Positions 53,922 to 62,631 of a stretch of 64,000 nucleotides of DNA are shown here, in pieces. How positions within the stretch are numbered: the stretch's first letter is position 1; each line of letters opens with the position of its first letter. A model generated the notes under the pieces. It ran no database searches and was not told the DNA's origin. It was given only the letters and a program-made list of their open reading frames with translations. The stretch is taken from assembly GCF_022557175.1 (NCBI RefSeq), contig NZ_CP092915.1, forward strand, positions 1,550,001-1,614,000, in the 5' to 3' direction. The DNA comes from Mycolicibacterium sp. YH-1. GTDB taxonomy: Bacteria > Actinomycetota > Actinomycetes > Mycobacteriales > Mycobacteriaceae. A program made the translations under genes and the position numbers.

Positions 53922-54049
53922 TGCTCTGACCTGTGGCTGGCAGTGTCTGGCAGCAAGCGGTGTCGATCTGGCAGTGGTCGGTGAGCAGTGTCTGAGGTGT
54001 CGCACAGACATCACCTCGAACGACACACCTCAACGACGAGGAGCCCGCC

Positions 54050-54472
54050 ATGACCGCCACCCTGTCCACCCGCACCCGGACCCGGCCCCTGTCCGACAGT
54101 TCGGACTCCCTGCTCCGATTCGCGATGCGAGCCGACGCCACACTGTGCGCAGGAACCGGTCTGCTCATTGCGTTCGCCGCCGACCCGCTGGCGCGGGTGT
54201 CGGGGCTGTCGGCGGTATCGGAGTGGATCGCAGGCGCTGCGCTGGTCGCGTACGGCGTCGCGCTCTACGTGCTCGCGGCCGCTCCCGCCATTCGCCGCAT
54301 CGGGGTCGGCATCGTCGTCGCCAACCTGGCGTTCGCGGTGGCGACGACGACGGTGCTCGCGATCGGAGTGCTGCCCCTGACCGCGGCAGGGGTGGCGATG
54401 ATGCTGGCGACCGTGGCGATCGTGCTGGGCTTCGCGGCCCTTCAGTACCTCGGAGTGCGCCGTCTGGCGTGA
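54050..54472 (+). CDS. Small four-helix membrane protein, tandem copy 1
   Basis: This 140-residue hypothetical protein has a polar N-terminal tail and four predicted membrane helices, ending ALQYLGVRRLA. GAGGAG lies seven bases before the ATG at 54050. It is clearly paralogous to the next gene (shared LLRFAMRADA/FLRFALRLDA opening, LQYLG.RR ending). Function is unknown. The topology resembles DoxX-like or other small integral proteins, without diagnostic residues. Confidence 0.8.
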   Translation: MTATLSTRTRTRPLSDSSDSLLRFAMRADATLCAGTGLLIAFAADPLARVSGLSAVSEWIAGAALVAYGVALYVLAAAPAIRRIGVGIVVANLAFAVATTTVLAIGVLPLTAAGVAMMLATVAIVLGFAALQYLGVRRLA

Positions 54473-54520
54473 CTCCTGCCCAACCGGTGCGGGGCCCGTG
54501 CAACCGCAAGAGGTTACGGA

Positions 54521-54535
54521 GCACGGACCCCGTGC
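54521..54535 (+). terminator. Hairpin between tandem membrane protein genes
   Basis: GCACGG-ACC-CCGTGC is a perfect 6-bp stem. The upstream GGGGCCCGTGC at about 54490-54501 can pair alternatively with its left half. It is a weak terminator or attenuator candidate between the two paralogues. Confidence 0.3.
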
Positions 54536-54548
54536 CGGTCTATTTCGA

Positions 54549-54580
54549 CAGCGCATCCACACAGGCAGCGCATCCACACA
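54549..54580. repeat. 15-bp direct repeat with 17-bp period
   Basis: CAGCGCATCCACACA occurs at 54549-54563 and again at 54566-54580, just before the ribosome-binding site of the second membrane protein gene. It may be slippage or a pair of regulator half-sites. Confidence 0.7.
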
Positions 54581-54596
54581 ACCGAAGGGAAGTTCC

Positions 54597-55001
54597 ATGA
54601 CCGCCACCACCTCTCGCGTGACCACCAACGACTCGTTCCTGCGTTTCGCGTTGCGCCTGGACGCCGTGTGCACCGGTTTGGGCGGTGTCGCCCTGGCCGC
54701 CGCGGCCGGGCCCATGTCGTCGTTCACCGAGGTCCCGCGCGCCGCGGAATACGGCCTCGCCGCGTTCTTCGTCGTCTACGGCATCACGGTCTTCGGCCTG
54801 TCGCGGCTGCCAGCTGTGCGGACCCCGGGCGTCTGGGTGATCGTGGCCAACCTGCTGTTCACCGTCGCCGCCGTCGCGGTCGTTTTGGCCGGGGTGTGGC
54901 CGCTGACCACCGCGGGCATCGTGTTCGTGCTCGCGGGTGGTGTCTACACGCTGGTGATGGCCGATCTGCAGTACCTGGGACTGCGCCGCATGCGCCCCTA
55001 G
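54597..55001 (+). CDS. Small four-helix membrane protein, tandem copy 2
   Basis: This 134-residue protein is a paralogue of the preceding gene, with four membrane helices and the same RFALRLDA opening and DLQYLGLRRM ending. The frame is open 33 codons further upstream, but AAGGGAAG immediately before the ATG at 54597 and the alignment with copy 1 fix the start. Function is unknown. It is the last gene before a convergent-gene terminator that has been split by an insertion sequence. Confidence 0.82.
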   Translation: MTATTSRVTTNDSFLRFALRLDAVCTGLGGVALAAAAGPMSSFTEVPRAAEYGLAAFFVVYGITVFGLSRLPAVRTPGVWVIVANLLFTVAAVAVVLAGVWPLTTAGIVFVLAGGVYTLVMADLQYLGLRRMRP

Positions 55002-55009
55002 CCCCCGTG

Positions 55010-55045
55010 CGATTTCGGCGCGCTAAGGAGCGGTCACCGCTCTGT
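55010..55045. terminator. Left arm of bidirectional terminator interrupted by IS
   Basis: This arm is complementary to 56371-56406 (29 of 35 positions after the first base, including blocks of 12, 8 and 8). Without the insertion the two arms would form one long hairpin between the convergent membrane protein and coaA genes. Confidence 0.65.
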
Positions 55046-55047
55046 TC

Positions 55048-56368
55048 TGTTTCGGGACATCGCTGACACTTGTATGTCTCGGGACATCGCTGACACCTGA
55101 GTAGGGCCGCGACCAGGATGGTTCATGGCCCAGAAGGTGACGGCGATGGACATCCGTACCGCGACGGCGTTGGCCGGGCAAGTGGAGAACGTGGCGGAGT
55201 TCTGCCGCCGCCAGCAGATCAGTCGGCAGACGTTCTACAAGTGGCGGGCTCGGTTCCGCGACGATGGCGTCCCAGGGCTGCAGGATCGCTCACGACGACC
55301 GTTGTCCTCGCCAGGTCAGACCGGTGCGGCAGTCGAGGAGATGGTGCTGCTCAAGCGCAAGCAGCTTTTCGAGCAGGGAGGTGATCACGGCCCGCAGTCG
55401 ATCGTGTGGTCGCTTCGTCGCGAGGGCCGCGGCGTCGTGCCCTCGCGGGCCACGGTGTGGCGGATCCTGACCCGTCATGGCGTGATCACACCGGCGCCGC
55501 AGAAGCGCCCGCGCTCGGCGACCAAACGGTTCACCTTCGATCGGCCCAACGAGTGCTGGCAGTCCGACTGGACCCAGTGGGCGTTGGCCGACGGCTCCCC
55601 GGTGGCCATCGCGGGCAGTATCGATGACCACTCGCGCTACCTGACCGCGCTTCAGGCGGCGGCGGGTGCGGGTTCCACCGAACTGGTGTGGGCGGTGATG
55701 CTGGCCGGTATCAGCGAGTGCGCAGTACCGGCAATGTCGTTGACCGACAACGGGTTCATGTACACCGGGCGACTGCGCGGCTATGAGTCGACATTCGAGG
55801 CCAACCTGCGCGCCCTGGGCACCCGCACCATCAACTCCACCCCCTATCACCCTCAGACCTGCGGCAAGATCGAGAGGTTCTGGCAGACCCTGAAGAAGTG
55901 GCTTCGGGCCCGCCGGGCACCGGCCACCGTCGAAGCGCTCAACGACCTGCTCGACCGGTTCCGAGCCTTCTACAACCACCACCGTCCGCACCGAGCCCAC
56001 CGCGGCGCCACCCCGGCCGAGGCCTTCGCCGCCACCGAAGCCGCCCGACCCGCAGCACGTCCGCTGCCGGCACCAATCTTCGTGAGCAGCCACATCGTCG
56101 GGGAACGCTCGGGCAACCTGTTCGTCCCGCCCTACAAAGTCAACGTCGGCCTGCGCTGGGCTGGACACACCTGCGACAGCATCCGCGACGGCGACCACAT
56201 CGCCATCTTCAGCGGCACGACGCTGATCAGGGAACTCACCGCCGACCCCACCCGCCAGTACCAACCCGGTGACAAAAACACGCGAACCTACCGCGCCCGC
56301 GAACCCAAACCATCACCATGACTGTCAGCGATGTCCCGAGACATATGTGTCAACGATGTCCCGAGACA
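55048..56368 (+). mobile_element. IS481-family insertion sequence, 1321 bp
   Basis: The element starts TGT and ends ACA and carries one transposase gene. Each end has two copies of a roughly 22-base motif containing CGGGACATCG (left 55048-55069 and 55075-55096, right 56323-56343 and 56347-56368, the latter two inverted). The copies probably represent paired transposase-binding sites. No direct target duplication is evident: TC precedes the left end and CC follows the right end. It lies inside a long inverted repeat that looks like a terminator. The transposase frame is intact, so it may still be mobile. Confidence 0.88.
55125..56321 (+). CDS. IS481-family DDE transposase
   Basis: This 398-residue transposase has an N-terminal helix-turn-helix region (RQQISRQTFYKWRARF around residues 29-44) and an rve/DDE core. 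The apparent catalytic residues are D148 (CWQSDWTQW), D208 (SLTDNGFMY) and E250 (GKIERFWQTLKKWL). The C-terminal FYNHHRPHRAHRGATPAEAF is typical of IS481. The frame is complete with no stops, and the start at 55125 lies just inside the left terminal repeats. An alternative ATG at 55146 exists. Confidence 0.95.
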   Translation: MAQKVTAMDIRTATALAGQVENVAEFCRRQQISRQTFYKWRARFRDDGVPGLQDRSRRPLSSPGQTGAAVEEMVLLKRKQLFEQGGDHGPQSIVWSLRREGRGVVPSRATVWRILTRHGVITPAPQKRPRSATKRFTFDRPNECWQSDWTQWALADGSPVAIAGSIDDHSRYLTALQAAAGAGSTELVWAVMLAGISECAVPAMSLTDNGFMYTGRLRGYESTFEANLRALGTRTINSTPYHPQTCGKIERFWQTLKKWLRARRAPATVEALNDLLDRFRAFYNHHRPHRAHRGATPAEAFAATEAARPAARPLPAPIFVSSHIVGERSGNLFVPPYKVNVGLRWAGHTCDSIRDGDHIAIFSGTTLIRELTADPTRQYQPGDKNTRTYRAREPKPSP

Positions 56369-56370
56369 CC

Positions 56371-56406
56371 ACAGAGCGCCCACCGCTCCGAAACGCGCCG
56401 AAATCA
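56371..56406. terminator. Right arm of interrupted bidirectional terminator
   Basis: Inverted partner of 55010-55045 (see there), located 15 bases beyond the stop of coaA on its downstream side. Confidence 0.65.
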
Positions 56407-56421
56407 CGTCGTGGGAGGGGG

Positions 56422-57360
56422 TTAGAGCTTGCGGAGGCGCAACCGGTTGATCGCGTGGTCGGCGTCCTTGCGCAGCACCAGCGTCGCTCGCGGCCGAGTC
56501 GGCAGGATGTTCTCGATGAGGTTGGGCCGGTTGATCGAGTGCCAGATGTCGCGGGCGGCGAAGATCGCCTGTTCGTCGGTCAGCGTCGAGTAGTGGTGGA
56601 AGTGTGACTGCGGGTCGGCGAAGGCACCGGCGCGCATCGCCAGGAACCTCGACACGTACCAGCCCTCGATGTCCTCGATGCGGGCGTCGACGTAGACGGA
56701 GAAGTCGAACAGGTCCGACACCATCAACGCGGGCCCGGTCTGGAGGACGTTGAGGCCCTCGAGGATCAGGATGTCGGGATGGCGGATCGTCTGCTTCTCG
56801 TCGGGCACGATGTCGTACAACAGATGTGAGTACACCGGGGCGCATGCCTGGTCGGCGCCGGACTTGACCGCCGTGACGAAGCGCATCAATCCGCGACGGT
56901 CGTAACTCTCCGGAAAACCCTTGCGATGCATCAGGTTTCGACGCACCAGTTCGGAGTTTGAGTAGAGGAATCCGTCAGTGGTGACGAGGTCGACGCGCGG
57001 ATGGTGCTCCCAGCGCGCCAACAGTGCCTGCAGCACGCGGGCCGTGGTGGACTTGCCGACCGCGACGCTGCCCGCGACGCCGATCACGAACGGCACGGGA
57101 CGGTCCGGATTCTGCTGGGGCTCGCCAAGGAACTCGGCGGTGGCGGCGAACAGGCGCTGCCGAGCGGCCACCTGCAGGTGGATCAACCGGGCCAGCGGGA
57201 GGTAGACCTCTTCGACCTCGAGGAGGTCGAGCTGCTCGCCCAGGCCGCGCAGGCCCTTGACGTCGTTCTCGTTGAGCTTGAGCGGGGTCGACATACGAAG
57301 TGAACGCCATTGAATCCGGTCGAACTCGACATACGGACTCGGCTCGCTCGTCCGCGCCAT
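56422..57360 (-). CDS. coaA: Type I pantothenate kinase
   Basis: This kinase phosphorylates pantothenate with ATP, the first committed step of coenzyme A synthesis. The 312 residues equal the M. tuberculosis CoaA length and nearly all motifs agree: [11 protein letters not shown] (P-loop at about 94-104), [33 protein letters not shown] and the end [17 protein letters not shown]. The start at 57360 ([10 protein letters not shown]) is set by homology. The much longer upstream frame on this strand is antisense to the DUF885 gene. CoA supply also feeds the phosphopantetheine arms of the NRPS, though this gene is core. Confidence 0.96.
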   Translation of the reverse strand: MARTSEPSPYVEFDRIQWRSLRMSTPLKLNENDVKGLRGLGEQLDLLEVEEVYLPLARLIHLQVAARQRLFAATAEFLGEPQQNPDRPVPFVIGVAGSVAVGKSTTARVLQALLARWEHHPRVDLVTTDGFLYSNSELVRRNLMHRKGFPESYDRRGLMRFVTAVKSGADQACAPVYSHLLYDIVPDEKQTIRHPDILILEGLNVLQTGPALMVSDLFDFSVYVDARIEDIEGWYVSRFLAMRAGAFADPQSHFHHYSTLTDEQAIFAARDIWHSINRPNLIENILPTRPRATLVLRKDADHAINRLRLRKL

Positions 57361-57377
57361 GGACCCAGTCTTGCATT

Positions 57378-57383
57378 TACGGT
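57378..57383 (+). promoter_or_regulatory. Candidate -10 box for leaderless DUF885 gene
   Basis: TACGGT ends seven bases before the ATG at 57391, within the 30-base gap to the divergent coaA start. Confidence 0.35.
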
Positions 57384-57390
57384 TGTGGGC

Positions 57391-58590
57391 ATGGACGCCA
57401 CCACCGTGATCCGCGACTATCTGCTGCTTGGTCTGCGATTCGACCGCATCGAGGAGGGCTACGTGGACTCCTTCACGGGCGATCCCGCGCTGCGCCGTGC
57501 CGTCGAGTCCGAACCCACCCCCGATCCCGCCGCGCTGGCCCGCGAGGCCCAGCGGCTGCTCGCCGAGGTACCGCGGGTCGACGGCCTGGACCCGGCGCGC
57601 GCCGACTACCTCGCCGCGCATCTGAAGGCACTGGCCTGCGCGGGGCGCAAGTTCGCGGGGGAGGACGTCGGGTTCGTCGAGGAGGTGCGCGACTACTTCG
57701 ACGTCGACATCGTCAAGGGTGACCCCGACCGCTACAGCGAGGCGCACCGCAAGCTCGAGGAGGCGGTCGGCGGCAGCGGATCGCTCGCCGGCCGGATGCA
57801 GGCCCACCGCGCCGCCGAGGAGATTCCGCCCGCGCGCCTCGAGGAGTGCATCCACGCCTTCTCCAGCGCACTGCGCGACAGGGTGCGGGTCGACTACCCG
57901 CTGCCCGCCGCCGAGACCATCACCTACGAGGTGGTCACCGACAAGCCGTGGTCGGGCTTCAACTACTACGAGGGCGACTACCGGTCGACCGTCGCGGTGA
58001 ACGCCGACCTCAAACAGCAGATGTCGAACCTGCCGCGTCTGGTCGCCCATGAGTCCTACCCCGGACACCACACTGAGCACTGCCGCAAGGAAGCCGGCCT
58101 CGTCGAGGGCCAAGGGCAGGCCGAGCAGACCATCTTCCTGGTCAACACGCCGCAGTGCCTGATGGCCGAGGGGCTCGCCGACCTCGCCCTGCACGCGGCG
58201 ATCGGCCCGAACTGGGGGTCGTGGGCCGCCGAGGTGTACGCCGACCTGGGACTGCGCTTCGACGGTGAACGCGCGGAGGCCATCTCGGCGGCGTCGGTTG
58301 CGCTGGCCGACGTCCGCCAGGACGCCGCACTGATGCTGCATGACGAACACCGTGACGCCGACGAGGTGGTCGCGTTCCTGCAGCGCTGGCTGCTGGTCAA
58401 CGAGGAGCGGGCACGCCAGGCCATGCGATTCCTGTCGTCACCCCTGTGGCGGGCCTACACCAGCACCTATGTCGAGGGCTACCGGTTGCTGCGGGGCTGG
58501 CTGGACGACCGGCCCGAGGGCGTCACCGTCACTGAGCGCTTCGGCCGGCTGCTCGACGAACCGCTGATCCCGTCGAGTCTGCGCGCTTGA
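57391..58590 (+). CDS. DUF885-family protein, putative zinc-dependent hydrolase
   Basis: This protein of about 399 residues is from the DUF885 group, which shows a metalloprotease-like helix. The motif [11 protein letters not shown] starts at H220, with an acidic [11 protein letters not shown] helix downstream that could supply the further ligand. DUF885 members are sometimes annotated as peptidases, but substrates are largely unknown. The start at ATG 57391 is preferred over an open frame from 57310 that overlaps coaA. It is divergent from coaA and precedes glyA by 62 bases. Confidence 0.85.
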   Translation: MDATTVIRDYLLLGLRFDRIEEGYVDSFTGDPALRRAVESEPTPDPAALAREAQRLLAEVPRVDGLDPARADYLAAHLKALACAGRKFAGEDVGFVEEVRDYFDVDIVKGDPDRYSEAHRKLEEAVGGSGSLAGRMQAHRAAEEIPPARLEECIHAFSSALRDRVRVDYPLPAAETITYEVVTDKPWSGFNYYEGDYRSTVAVNADLKQQMSNLPRLVAHESYPGHHTEHCRKEAGLVEGQGQAEQTIFLVNTPQCLMAEGLADLALHAAIGPNWGSWAAEVYADLGLRFDGERAEAISAASVALADVRQDAALMLHDEHRDADEVVAFLQRWLLVNEERARQAMRFLSSPLWRAYTSTYVEGYRLLRGWLDDRPEGVTVTERFGRLLDEPLIPSSLRA

Positions 58591-58639
58591 CCCACGGCAA
58601 CGAGGGCTATGGCGTATAAGCCGCCGGTAGCAGCCCGAC

Positions 58640-58645
58640 TACGCT
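58640..58645 (+). promoter_or_regulatory. Candidate -10 box for leaderless glyA transcript
   Basis: TACGCT (TANNNT) ends seven bases before the glyA ATG at 58653. Confidence 0.35.
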
Positions 58646-58652
58646 GAAGGTC

Positions 58653-60128
58653 ATGACCGCTGACACCTCCGCGACGCCGTACGTGGCCCCCGGCGCCGAG
58701 TACGCCGCTACCGCTAGCGAGGCCTACCAGGCCGCCCTTCGAGTCATCGAGTCCGTCGAACCGCGCGTCGCCGCGGCGACGCGCAAAGAACTTGCTGACC
58801 AACGTGATTCGCTCAAGCTGATCGCCAGCGAGAACTACGCCTCACCCGCGGTGCTGCTGACAATGGGCACCTGGATGTCCGACAAGTACGCCGAGGGCAC
58901 CGTCGGGCACCGCTTCTACGCGGCGTGCCAGAACGTCGACACCGTCGAGGCGCTGGCCGCCGAGCACGCGCGCGAACTGTTCGGTGCGCCCTACGCCTAC
59001 GCCCAGCCGCACTCCGGAATCGACGCCAACCTGGTCGCGTTCTGGGCCATCCTCGCCACCCGCATCGAGGCCCCGGAACTCGCCGAGTTGGGCGCCAAGA
59101 ACGTCAACGACCTCTCGGAGGCGGACTGGGAGAAGCTGCGCGCCAAGCTCGGCAACCAGCGCCTGCTCGGTATGTCGCTGGACACCGGTGGCCACCTCAC
59201 GCACGGCTTCCGGCCCAACATCTCCGGCAAGATGTTCCATCAGCGCAGCTACGGCACTGACCCCGAGACCGGCCTGATCGACTACGACGTGGTCGCCGCG
59301 GCAGCTCGCGAGTTCAAGCCGCTGATTCTGGTGGCCGGTTACTCCGCCTATCCGCGCCGGGTGAACTTCGCCAAGATGCGCGAGATCGCCGACGAGGTCG
59401 GCGCCACCCTGATGGTCGACATGGCGCACTTCGCCGGTCTGGTCGCGGGCAAGGTGTTCACCGGCGACGAGGATCCGGTGCCCCACGCTCACGTCACCAC
59501 CACGACGACGCACAAGTCACTGCGCGGCCCGCGCGGCGGCCTGGTGCTGGCGACCGAGGAGTACGCCCCGGCCGTCGACAAGGGTTGCCCGATGGTGCTG
59601 GGCGGGCCGCTGTCGCACGTGATGGCCGCCAAGGCCGTGGCGCTGGCCGAGGCCCGTCAGCCCGAGTTTCAGGGTTACGCGCAGCGCGTCGCGGATAACG
59701 CGAAATCGCTCGCCGAGGGCTTCCTGAAGCGTGACGCGCGTCTGGTCACCGGCGGCACCGACAACCACATCGTCCTGCTCGACGTCACGTCGTTCGGCCT
59801 GACCGGCCGCCAGGCCGAGTCGGCGCTGCTCGACGCCGGCGTGGTCACCAACCGCAACTCGATCCCGAACGACCCGAACGGCGCGTGGTACTCCAGCGGT
59901 ATCCGGTTCGGCACGCCCGCACTGACCACACGCGGATTCGGCGCCGCCGACTTCGACCGGGTGGCCGAACTGGTCGTCGACGTCCTGTCCAACACCCAGC
60001 CCGCGGCGGGTCCGTCGGGGCCGTCCAAGGCCAAGTACCTGTTGGCCGAGGGCACCGCCGATCGGGTGCATGCGGCGTCGGCCGAGTTGTTGAACGCCAA
60101 CCCCCTGTATCCGGGGCTGACGCTCTAA
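58653..60128 (+). CDS. glyA: Serine hydroxymethyltransferase, long form
   Basis: This PLP enzyme interconverts serine and glycine with tetrahydrofolate, supplying one-carbon units. At 491 residues it is longer than the roughly 425-residue GlyA1 of M. tuberculosis that occupies the same neighbourhood. It has an N-terminal extension and an insert after [15 protein letters not shown] ([17 protein letters not shown] region), as in the longer actinobacterial SHMT subgroup. The PLP lysine is K288 in [25 protein letters not shown] and [11 protein letters not shown] are intact. A strong hairpin follows the stop. Confidence 0.94.
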   Translation: MTADTSATPYVAPGAEYAATASEAYQAALRVIESVEPRVAAATRKELADQRDSLKLIASENYASPAVLLTMGTWMSDKYAEGTVGHRFYAACQNVDTVEALAAEHARELFGAPYAYAQPHSGIDANLVAFWAILATRIEAPELAELGAKNVNDLSEADWEKLRAKLGNQRLLGMSLDTGGHLTHGFRPNISGKMFHQRSYGTDPETGLIDYDVVAAAAREFKPLILVAGYSAYPRRVNFAKMREIADEVGATLMVDMAHFAGLVAGKVFTGDEDPVPHAHVTTTTTHKSLRGPRGGLVLATEEYAPAVDKGCPMVLGGPLSHVMAAKAVALAEARQPEFQGYAQRVADNAKSLAEGFLKRDARLVTGGTDNHIVLLDVTSFGLTGRQAESALLDAGVVTNRNSIPNDPNGAWYSSGIRFGTPALTTRGFGAADFDRVAELVVDVLSNTQPAAGPSGPSKAKYLLAEGTADRVHAASAELLNANPLYPGLTL

Positions 60129-60142
60129 CCGTCGCCGGGTTC

Positions 60143-60166
60143 CGGAGCCATTCGGGTGGCTCCGGG
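60143..60166 (+). terminator. glyA terminator hairpin
   Basis: CCGGAGCCA-TTCGGG-TGGCTCCGG is a perfect 9-bp stem 14 bases after the glyA stop, followed by a C-run rather than a T-run. Confidence 0.7.
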
Positions 60167-60210
60167 ACACGCCCGACCCCCCCGATTTTCAAGAACATGT
60201 GAATTTGGGT

Positions 60211-60216
60211 TACAGT
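60211..60216 (+). promoter_or_regulatory. Candidate -10 box for leaderless desA2 transcript
   Basis: TACAGT (TANNNT) ends seven bases before the desA2 ATG at 60224. The surrounding 60186-60220 stretch is AT-rich against its flanks. Confidence 0.45.
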
Positions 60217-60223
60217 TACTTTC

Positions 60224-61051
60224 ATGGCAGAGAAGCCGGTAGCGAACGCGCTGACCCTTGAGCTGGAACCCGTCGTGGCGGAGAACTTGCAGCGGCACCT
60301 CGCGACCGAGGACCTCTGGTTCGGCCACGATTACGTGCCGTGGGAACAGGGCGAGAACTTCGCGTTCCTCGGCGGTCGTGACTGGGAGCCGTCGGACGTC
60401 ACGCTGCCCAAGCCTGTCACCGACGCCCTCGAGATCCTGCTCATCAACAAGGACAACCTCGCGGGTGTCCACCGTGAGCTCGTCGACCACTTCATCCTGG
60501 ACGAGCAGTGGGGCCGCTTCCTGGGCCGCTGGACCGCCGAGGAGCACCTGCACGCCATCGTGCTGCGCAACTACCTCGTGGTGACACGCGAGATCGATCC
60601 GTCGGCCAATGAGGACGTCCGCGTCGAGCACGTGATGAAGGGCTACCGCGCCGACTCGTACACCCAGATCGAGACCCTGGCGTTCATGGCTCTCTGGGAG
60701 CGGGCGCACGCCGTGTTCTGCCGCAATCTCGAGGCGCAGATCGAGGAGCCGGTGCTCAAGGGTCTGATGGGCCGAATCGCCACCGATGAGGAACGCCATG
60801 AGCAGTTCTTTCACAACCTGGTGGCCCACTGCCTGACTGAGCACCGAGACGAGACGGTCGCCGCCATCGCCGCGCGTGCCGCGGACTTCGGGCCGGTCGG
60901 CGGCGATATCGACGCATACCAGGACAAGGTGGCCCAAGTCGCCGATGCCGGGATCTTCGACGCCGACGCCCTGCGCGCAGTGATCTCCGATCGCGTCCAG
61001 GCATGGGGTCTGGCCGACGAGCCTGACCTTCGCCAGTTCGTCACGCAGTAG
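60224..61051 (+). CDS. desA2: Acyl-[ACP] desaturase DesA2
   Basis: This soluble diiron-type acyl-ACP desaturase homologue has 275 residues, matching M. tuberculosis DesA2 (Rv1094) in length and position. Likely metal ligands are E107 and H110 (TAEEHLH), E160 (ALWERAH) and E190 with H192 (TDEERHEQ). DesA2 is linked to mycolic acid precursor desaturation in mycobacteria. The start is fixed by the leaderless promoter and homology. The small phoAT frame begins 63 bases after its stop, so read-through into phoH2 is possible. Confidence 0.94.
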   Translation: MAEKPVANALTLELEPVVAENLQRHLATEDLWFGHDYVPWEQGENFAFLGGRDWEPSDVTLPKPVTDALEILLINKDNLAGVHRELVDHFILDEQWGRFLGRWTAEEHLHAIVLRNYLVVTREIDPSANEDVRVEHVMKGYRADSYTQIETLAFMALWERAHAVFCRNLEAQIEEPVLKGLMGRIATDEERHEQFFHNLVAHCLTEHRDETVAAIAARAADFGPVGGDIDAYQDKVAQVADAGIFDADALRAVISDRVQAWGLADEPDLRQFVTQ

Positions 61052-61114
61052 TCACATCCGGATTCCGGCGCGCCGAAAGGCGGACCTGCTTGCGCGGGAG
61101 TAGCGTCGCTGTCG

Positions 61115-61246
61115 ATGGCTAGCAACTTGCTTCGCTGTCCGGTTGGTACCGGTTCTCGATTCGAGAAGGGCCGGCCCCGGTCCTGGTACCGCGGTGTCCG
61201 CCGAGAGGCCTCCGCGGGGTCGCGCAGGCCAAGGAGCGCCACGTGA
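61115..61246 (+). CDS. phoAT: PhoAT, small partner upstream of PhoH2
   Basis: This 43-codon frame starts at ATG 61115 and ends in a TGA that overlaps the phoH2 GTG by four bases. It encodes a basic, Arg-rich peptide ([11 protein letters not shown]..., ending RRPRSAT). Mycobacterial phoH2 has been described as paired with a short overlapping upstream gene, phoAT, in a toxin-antitoxin-like operon. Position, overlap and size fit. The reading frame is open back to the desA2 stop with no other usual start codon. Sequence similarity could not be tested. Confidence 0.6.
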   Translation: MASNLLRCPVGTGSRFEKGRPRSWYRGVRREASAGSRRPRSAT

Positions 61247-62556
61247 CTGAATCGTCCGTTCGGACCTATGTGCTCGACACCTCTGTGCTGCTGTCTGATC
61301 CGTGGGCAATCACGCGATTTGCCGAGCACGAAGTGGTGGTTCCCCTGGTGGTCATCAGCGAACTCGAGGGTAAACGACACCATCACGAGCTCGGCTGGTT
61401 CGCCCGTCAGGCTCTGCGGTTGTTCGATGACCTTCGGATCGAGCACGGGCGGCTGGATGAGCCGATTCCCGTTGGGACGCAGGGCGGCACACTGCAGGTC
61501 GAGCTGAACCACAGCGACCCGACAGTGCTCCCTCTTGGCTTCCGGACCGACACCAACGACGCGCGCATCCTCACCTGCGCCGCCAACCTCGCCGCCGAGG
61601 GCAAGCGAGTGACGTTGGTGAGCAAGGACATTCCGCTGCGCGTCAAGGCAGGTGCGGTCGGCCTGCCCGCCGACGAGTACCACGCCCAGGACGTCGTCAC
61701 CTCCGGCTGGACCGGTATGGCCGAGGTGGACGTGGTGGGCGACGAGGTGGACGCCCTGTTCGCCGAGGGTGAGATCGACCTCGCGGAGGCTCGAGACCTA
61801 CCCTGCCACACAGGTATTCGCCTTCTGGGCGGTAACTCGCACGCCCTCGGCAGGGTGACGGCCGAGAAGCGGGTGCAGCTGGTTCGAGGGGACAGGGAGG
61901 TGTTCGGCCTCCGGGGAAGGTCGGCCGAGCAGCGCGTGGCCCTGGACCTGCTGCTCGACGAGTCGGTCGGCATCGTGTCGCTGGGTGGCAAGGCGGGGAC
62001 CGGCAAGTCGGCCCTGGCCCTGTGCGCCGGCCTGGAGGCGGTGCTCGAGCGTCGGACACAGCGCAAGGTCGTGGTGTTCCGCCCGCTCTACGCGGTCGGC
62101 GGCCAGGAACTCGGGTACCTGCCCGGCAGCGAGGCCGAGAAGATGGGGCCCTGGGCGCAGGCGGTGTTCGACACCCTCGAGGGGCTGGCCAGCCCGGCGG
62201 TCCTGGAGGAGGTGCTCTCGCGCGGCATGCTCGAGGTGCTGCCGCTGACGCACATCCGCGGCCGCTCGCTACACGACTCCTTCGTCATCGTCGACGAGGC
62301 CCAGTCACTCGAGCGCAACGTCCTGCTGACGGTGCTGTCCCGTCTGGGCTCCGGGTCGCGGGTGGTGCTCACGCACGACGTCGCCCAGCGCGACAACCTG
62401 CGTGTCGGCCGCCACGACGGCGTCGCGGCGGTCATCGAGAAGCTCAAGGGGCACCCGTTGTTCGCCCACATCACGCTGCTGCGCAGTGAGCGCTCGCCGA
62501 TCGCGGCGCTGGTCACCGAGATGCTGGAGGAGATCAGCCCCGGCGCCCTGCCGTGA
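61243..62556 (+). CDS. phoH2: PhoH2, PIN ribonuclease fused to PhoH ATPase
   Basis: This 437-residue two-domain protein has an N-terminal PIN ribonuclease domain ([12 protein letters not shown] with D10, later [10 protein letters not shown] and [13 protein letters not shown]). The C-terminal PhoH-type P-loop ATPase has Walker A GKAGTGKS ending at K255-S256, Walker B FVIVDEAQ, and a final [11 protein letters not shown]. Mycobacterial PhoH2 is described as an RNA-cleaving, RNA-unwinding enzyme. GTG 61243 has AAGGAG six bases upstream and overlaps the phoAT stop. This matches Rv1095 in gene order. Confidence 0.95.
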   Translation: MTESSVRTYVLDTSVLLSDPWAITRFAEHEVVVPLVVISELEGKRHHHELGWFARQALRLFDDLRIEHGRLDEPIPVGTQGGTLQVELNHSDPTVLPLGFRTDTNDARILTCAANLAAEGKRVTLVSKDIPLRVKAGAVGLPADEYHAQDVVTSGWTGMAEVDVVGDEVDALFAEGEIDLAEARDLPCHTGIRLLGGNSHALGRVTAEKRVQLVRGDREVFGLRGRSAEQRVALDLLLDESVGIVSLGGKAGTGKSALALCAGLEAVLERRTQRKVVVFRPLYAVGGQELGYLPGSEAEKMGPWAQAVFDTLEGLASPAVLEEVLSRGMLEVLPLTHIRGRSLHDSFVIVDEAQSLERNVLLTVLSRLGSGSRVVLTHDVAQRDNLRVGRHDGVAAVIEKLKGHPLFAHITLLRSERSPIAALVTEMLEEISPGALP

Positions 62557-62569
62557 CCTGAGTGCGATT

Positions 62570-62608
62570 GGGCGCGGAAACCCGCGGTGCGCGCGGGTTC
62601 CCGCGCCC
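62570..62608 (+). terminator. phoH2 terminator hairpin
   Basis: GGGCGCGGAAACCCGCG and its near-perfect complement in 62590-62608 form a GC-rich stem of about 17 bp with a short loop, 14 bases after the phoH2 stop and just before the next promoter. Confidence 0.7.
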
Positions 62609-62619
62609 ATATCGCCCGG

Positions 62620-62625
62620 TAGGCT
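62620..62625 (+). promoter_or_regulatory. Candidate -10 box for leaderless deacetylase transcript
   Basis: TAGGCT (TANNNT) ends six bases before the GTG at 62632. Confidence 0.4.
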
Positions 62626-62631
62626 GCCACC

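Noticed and set aside
52431..54026. A 531-codon minus-strand open frame over the Z-prenyl synthase and membrane protein genes
   Set aside because: It is a low-complexity His/Arg/Gln-rich product, antisense to two convincing genes.
57361..58350. N-terminal extension of coaA by about 330 codons
   Set aside because: The extension is antisense to the DUF885 gene and the homologous CoaA starts at [10 protein letters not shown], position 57360.
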